Origin: Desulfobacterales bacterium
GTDB taxonomy: Bacteria > Desulfobacterota > Desulfobacteria > Desulfobacterales > JAHEIW01
Direction: 5' to 3'
Assembly: GCA_030145015.1 (NCBI GenBank)
Contig: JAQYWI010000109.1
Span: 1 to 18,142 of the forward strand
Length of the DNA stretch: 18,142 nt
Shown here: one piece after another, positions 16,040 to 18,142 of the stretch
How the letters are laid out: each line of letters starts with the position of its first letter
Position numbering within the stretch: the first letter of the stretch is position 1
Translations under genes and position numbers: made by a program
The notes under the pieces: model-generated
Told to the model about the DNA's origin: nothing
The model's database searches: none
Seen by the model: only the letters and a program-made list of their open reading frames with translations

Positions 16040-17302
16040 ATGGGCACGGATACCTTACATTCGAATGCGAAGATATTGGGTGTAAACGGGTTTGGCCGCA
16101 TCGGCAAACTGACGCTTTGGCACCATGTCGGCCGCAAATATTTTGATGATATTATCATCAATATCGGACGACAAGCCGGGTCCTCCATACACGACATTGC
16201 GCATTACGTTGAACGAGATTCAACTTACGGCTGGCTGCATAGTTACCTTCATGGGCATAGCGCCGATCCGGTCATCAGTGATCTGGATGAGAAAAGCGGC
16301 TCGATGCGTGTTGATGGGGTTAATGTGCAGTTTCTGCGATCACATCGAAATCCGGCTGAGATCGAATGGCACGATCAGGGCGTTCGCGTGGTTGTTGACA
16401 CTTCCGGTCAGTTTCTTGATCCGGAACTGGAACCTGACAATCCCGGGGGTTCTCTGAGGGGTCATTTTGAGGCCGGCGCTGAAAAAGTGATCATATCAGC
16501 TCCGTTTAAACAAAAAGATAAGGGCGCTTCCGCCCCGCAAGATGCAGTCACCACTGTGATGGGGATTAATGAAAATGATTATGATCCGAGACGCCATGTG
16601 CTTATTTCAAATGCTTCCTGCACAACCACCTGCCTGGCACATATGATGAAACCTTTGGTCAACGCCTTCGGCCCCAAAAAGATCATGTCGGCATCCATGG
16701 CCACAGTCCATGCCGCCACCGGATCCCAGGAGGTTTTGGATCGGCTTCCGAAAACAGGAAAGACGGATCTTAGAAAAAATAGAAGTATTATGAACAATAT
16801 CATTCTAACCACCACCGGGGCTGCCAAGGCGTTGAGATTGGTGATTCCGGAAATGGAAGAAATCGCCTTTATCGCTGAATCGGTCCGGATCCCGGTTACG
16901 ACCGGATCCTTGATTATTTTGGTTGTCAATTTCCAAGAAGAACCGAGCGGGACATTTATCACCCGTGATATGGTTAATGACATATTTCACGCCGCGGCCA
17001 CCGAAAGCGCTCATGGATACCTGCATTACACGAACAAACAAAATGTTTCCTGTGATATTATCGGGCTGCCGCGGGTTGCAGCTATAATTGAAGGTCACGA
17101 AACCCACACCCGTACCGCAGAGGCGACTATTGATTTGCAAAAAGTACCGGGTATTGAGAAAGTAGCGTTAGCCAACCCCCAGGATATGATTATCCGGGTG
17201 CCGGTAACCCAGGCAGTTATCTACGGATGGTACGATAATGAGATGGGAAGCTATGTCAATATGCTGGGGGATCGAACGGTATCCATTGCGGAAAATATGT
17301 AA
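16040..17302 (+). CDS. gap: Long divergent glyceraldehyde-3-phosphate dehydrogenase
   Basis: Oxidises glyceraldehyde 3-phosphate to 1,3-bisphosphoglycerate or works in reverse for gluconeogenesis. I prefer ATG 16040, with AAGGGG at 16024-16029 ten bases upstream; TTG 16034 is an alternative two codons earlier. The product is 420 residues versus about 335 for usual GAPDH. Conserved features are NGFGRIGK at the N-terminus, RDSTYG, KVIISAPFK, the catalytic C194 in SNASCTTTC, H224 in ATVHAATGSQ, and WYDNEMGSYVNM. Extra length lies in the N-terminal Rossmann region, in a loop near QFLDPELEPDNPGGS, and in the C-terminal half. The Asp that normally follows IN at the end of the second strand and favours NAD is replaced (IINIGRQAG), which may mean NADP use or altered binding. 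It lies just after the PPDK-like gene. Confidence 0.88.
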   Translation: MGTDTLHSNAKILGVNGFGRIGKLTLWHHVGRKYFDDIIINIGRQAGSSIHDIAHYVERDSTYGWLHSYLHGHSADPVISDLDEKSGSMRVDGVNVQFLRSHRNPAEIEWHDQGVRVVVDTSGQFLDPELEPDNPGGSLRGHFEAGAEKVIISAPFKQKDKGASAPQDAVTTVMGINENDYDPRRHVLISNASCTTTCLAHMMKPLVNAFGPKKIMSASMATVHAATGSQEVLDRLPKTGKTDLRKNRSIMNNIILTTTGAAKALRLVIPEMEEIAFIAESVRIPVTTGSLIILVVNFQEEPSGTFITRDMVNDIFHAAATESAHGYLHYTNKQNVSCDIIGLPRVAAIIEGHETHTRTAEATIDLQKVPGIEKVALANPQDMIIRVPVTQAVIYGWYDNEMGSYVNMLGDRTVSIAENM

Positions 17303-17465
17303 CTAAGAATTTTGCGTTGCGAGTTTCGGGTTGCGTGTTACGAGTATCTTACTTTCATCTTTCAACGCGCAACGCGAAACCCGGAACGCGGAACTCTCTG
17401 TACTAAGGAAATCCGTTAAATTTATTGAAATTTATTTGCGGCTCGCGAGTGATAAGGGACAAACG
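17303..17465. other. Spacer between the convergent gap and ABM genes
   Basis: It contains the period-7 inverted repeat (17314-17398), an AT-only 7-bp hairpin TAAATTT/AAATTTA (17417-17434), and TTTGCGG (17435-17441), which pairs with CCGCAAA at 17471-17477 inside the ABM gene end. No clear T-tract terminator is seen on either strand, so the large hairpin may serve both converging transcripts. Confidence 0.5.
17314..17398. repeat. Period-7 hyphenated inverted repeat after gap
   Basis: Left-arm units in register include GTTGCGA (17316-17322) and GTTACGA (17337-17343). The right arm has five units from 17364 to 17398, all starting with AAC, such as AACGCGA (17371-17377). The arm 17314-17335 pairs with 17368-17389 at 19 of 22 positions around a 32-base loop. 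It belongs to the same sequence family as the element at 7966-8079, more than 9 kb away. Confidence 0.8.
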
Positions 17466-17762
17466 TTACTCCGCAAACCCATAATGAAAAATCTCATAAA
17501 CGGTGTTACCGCCCAGCAGGTCATCGATTTGGCTCTGAATCTGCTCGCGTTCATTGCTCCGCATCCACCGTTTCCAATCATCCGATGTTTCCCAATGGCT
17601 GATCACCAGGAATTCATCCGGATTTTCAAGATTTCTCATTGTTTCTCCTGTAATGTATCCGGGCTGTTCATTTGCAAGCGTTCGCATTTCCCGGAAGAGG
17701 GGGATCATCTGCCTTGCCTTATTCTCCGGCACAGTTCTCCGAATCAGTATTTTAACTCCCAT
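17466..17762 (-). CDS. Antibiotic biosynthesis monooxygenase (ABM) fold small protein
   Basis: A 98-residue ferredoxin-like-fold protein of the ABM/dimeric alpha-beta-barrel superfamily. The start is ATG at 17762-17760, with AAAAGGAGG (17776-17768 on the minus strand) 5 bases upstream; the ATG nine codons earlier lies upstream of this ribosome binding site. Motifs are VKILIRRTVPENKARQMI (strand 1 and helix), QPGYITGETMRN, EFLVISHWETSDDWKRWM (the typical hWxs..a.. segment) and a C-terminal strand VYEIFHYGF. Members include haem-degrading enzymes, quinol monooxygenases and many with no known substrate. The usual haem-oxygenase Asn-Trp-His pattern is not clear, so no reaction is assigned. It is convergent with gap and appears monocistronic. 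Confidence 0.8.
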   Translation of the reverse strand: MGVKILIRRTVPENKARQMIPLFREMRTLANEQPGYITGETMRNLENPDEFLVISHWETSDDWKRWMRSNEREQIQSQIDDLLGGNTVYEIFHYGFAE

Positions 17763-18142
17763 TGAATCCTCCTTTTGTGATAGGCGCATAAAAGTAATTT
17801 TTATGATTTTTCTATGTAAAACATAATATTATTGGGGCGCGGGGTCAAGAGGCTTTCATCCCATTCCATTATTCCATCAGTTGCCCAATGGACAAGACAC
17901 TATAAGCTATTTCAAAATTAGCAGTTCATCTTGGAAGACAGAGGAAATAAGCTCCAAAGGTGCTCTATAGTTTGAAGTGCCTTGACTAAAGTTGAGGAAT
18001 TCTACCCGTCGAGAGCCTCCGGATCGATCGATTGGGTCGAACGATCATATTTTATAATAAAAGTCGGAGCGCCACGCGGCGCAAGCGCCTGCGCTGCGCG
18101 AGCGAAACCATAATTTTAGGCATTTTAGATCATTTTTAATTT
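17763..18142. other. Gene-free end region upstream of the ABM gene
   Basis: No supportable gene on either strand in 380 bases. 17790-17830 is AT-rich and probably holds the ABM promoter, including the palindrome TATGT-AAA-ACATA (17813-17825). ATTCCATT (17863-17870) and ATTCCATC (17871-17878) look like one orphan arm of the period-8 repeat. 17880-18060 is unassigned; short protein-like minus-strand frames suggest eroded DNA. It ends in GC-rich palindromes at 18069-18100, then AT-rich sequence. Confidence 0.4.
18069..18100. repeat. GC-rich overlapping palindromes
   Basis: GGCGC (18078-18082) can pair with GCGCC on its left (18069-18073, 4-base loop) or on its right (18085-18089, 2-base loop), giving two mutually exclusive hairpins. 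Further GCGC-rich bases follow to 18100. It is sharply more GC-rich than its surroundings and resembles intergenic REP-like elements or an insertion-element end. No transposase is visible. Confidence 0.45.

Noticed and set aside
17331..17765. 144-residue plus-strand frame across the gap-ABM spacer
   Set aside because: It starts inside the period-7 palindrome and runs antisense through the ABM gene, which has a clear ribosome binding site and domain on the other strand.

Overview
The window is a Wood-Ljungdahl (reductive acetyl-CoA) gene cluster, most likely from an anaerobic Desulfobacterota (Desulfobacterales-like, sulfate-reducer lineage). This placement is inferred from the gene content and order, a DUF3786 gene beside the CODH/ACS genes, and long palindromic spacers between genes. 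I cannot place it at genus level from the sequence alone.

Layout. 1-1727: a 5'-truncated gene for the corrinoid-protein reductive activator (RACo). 1991-10574: on the same strand, acsD (small subunit of the corrinoid iron-sulfur protein, with an unusual 190-residue Ala/Lys/Glu tail), cooS/acsA (Ni-CO dehydrogenase), acsB (acetyl-CoA synthase, all six A-cluster cysteines present), acsC (large corrinoid subunit) and acsE (methyl-THF:corrinoid methyltransferase), closed by a clear rho-independent terminator at 10606-10634. 10808-11422: a DUF3786 protein. 11835-17302: a probable two-gene unit with a giant 1393-residue protein carrying the PPDK-type ATP-grasp and phosphohistidine domains but no PEP/pyruvate barrel, then a long, divergent GAPDH. 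17466-17762, minus strand: a small ABM-fold protein. The last 380 bases hold no gene I can support.

How the genes work together. AcsE moves the methyl group from methyl-tetrahydrofolate to the cobalt of AcsC/AcsD. RACo uses ATP to re-reduce cobalt that has oxidised to the inactive Co(II) state. CooS makes or consumes CO, and AcsB joins methyl, CO and CoA into acetyl-CoA, or runs the reverse in acetate oxidation. The PPDK-like protein and GAPDH suggest a link to gluconeogenic carbon flow, but the substrate of the former is not evident.

The most unusual signal lies between the genes. Five spacers carry hyphenated inverted repeats whose arms are in-register arrays of degenerate short units. The unit length is 7 in three elements, 8 in one and 9 in one. 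The base sequence differs between families but the architecture is the same. A further spacer (11490-11684) has four properly nested stems and, on the other strand, a protein-like open stretch that may be a decayed gene.
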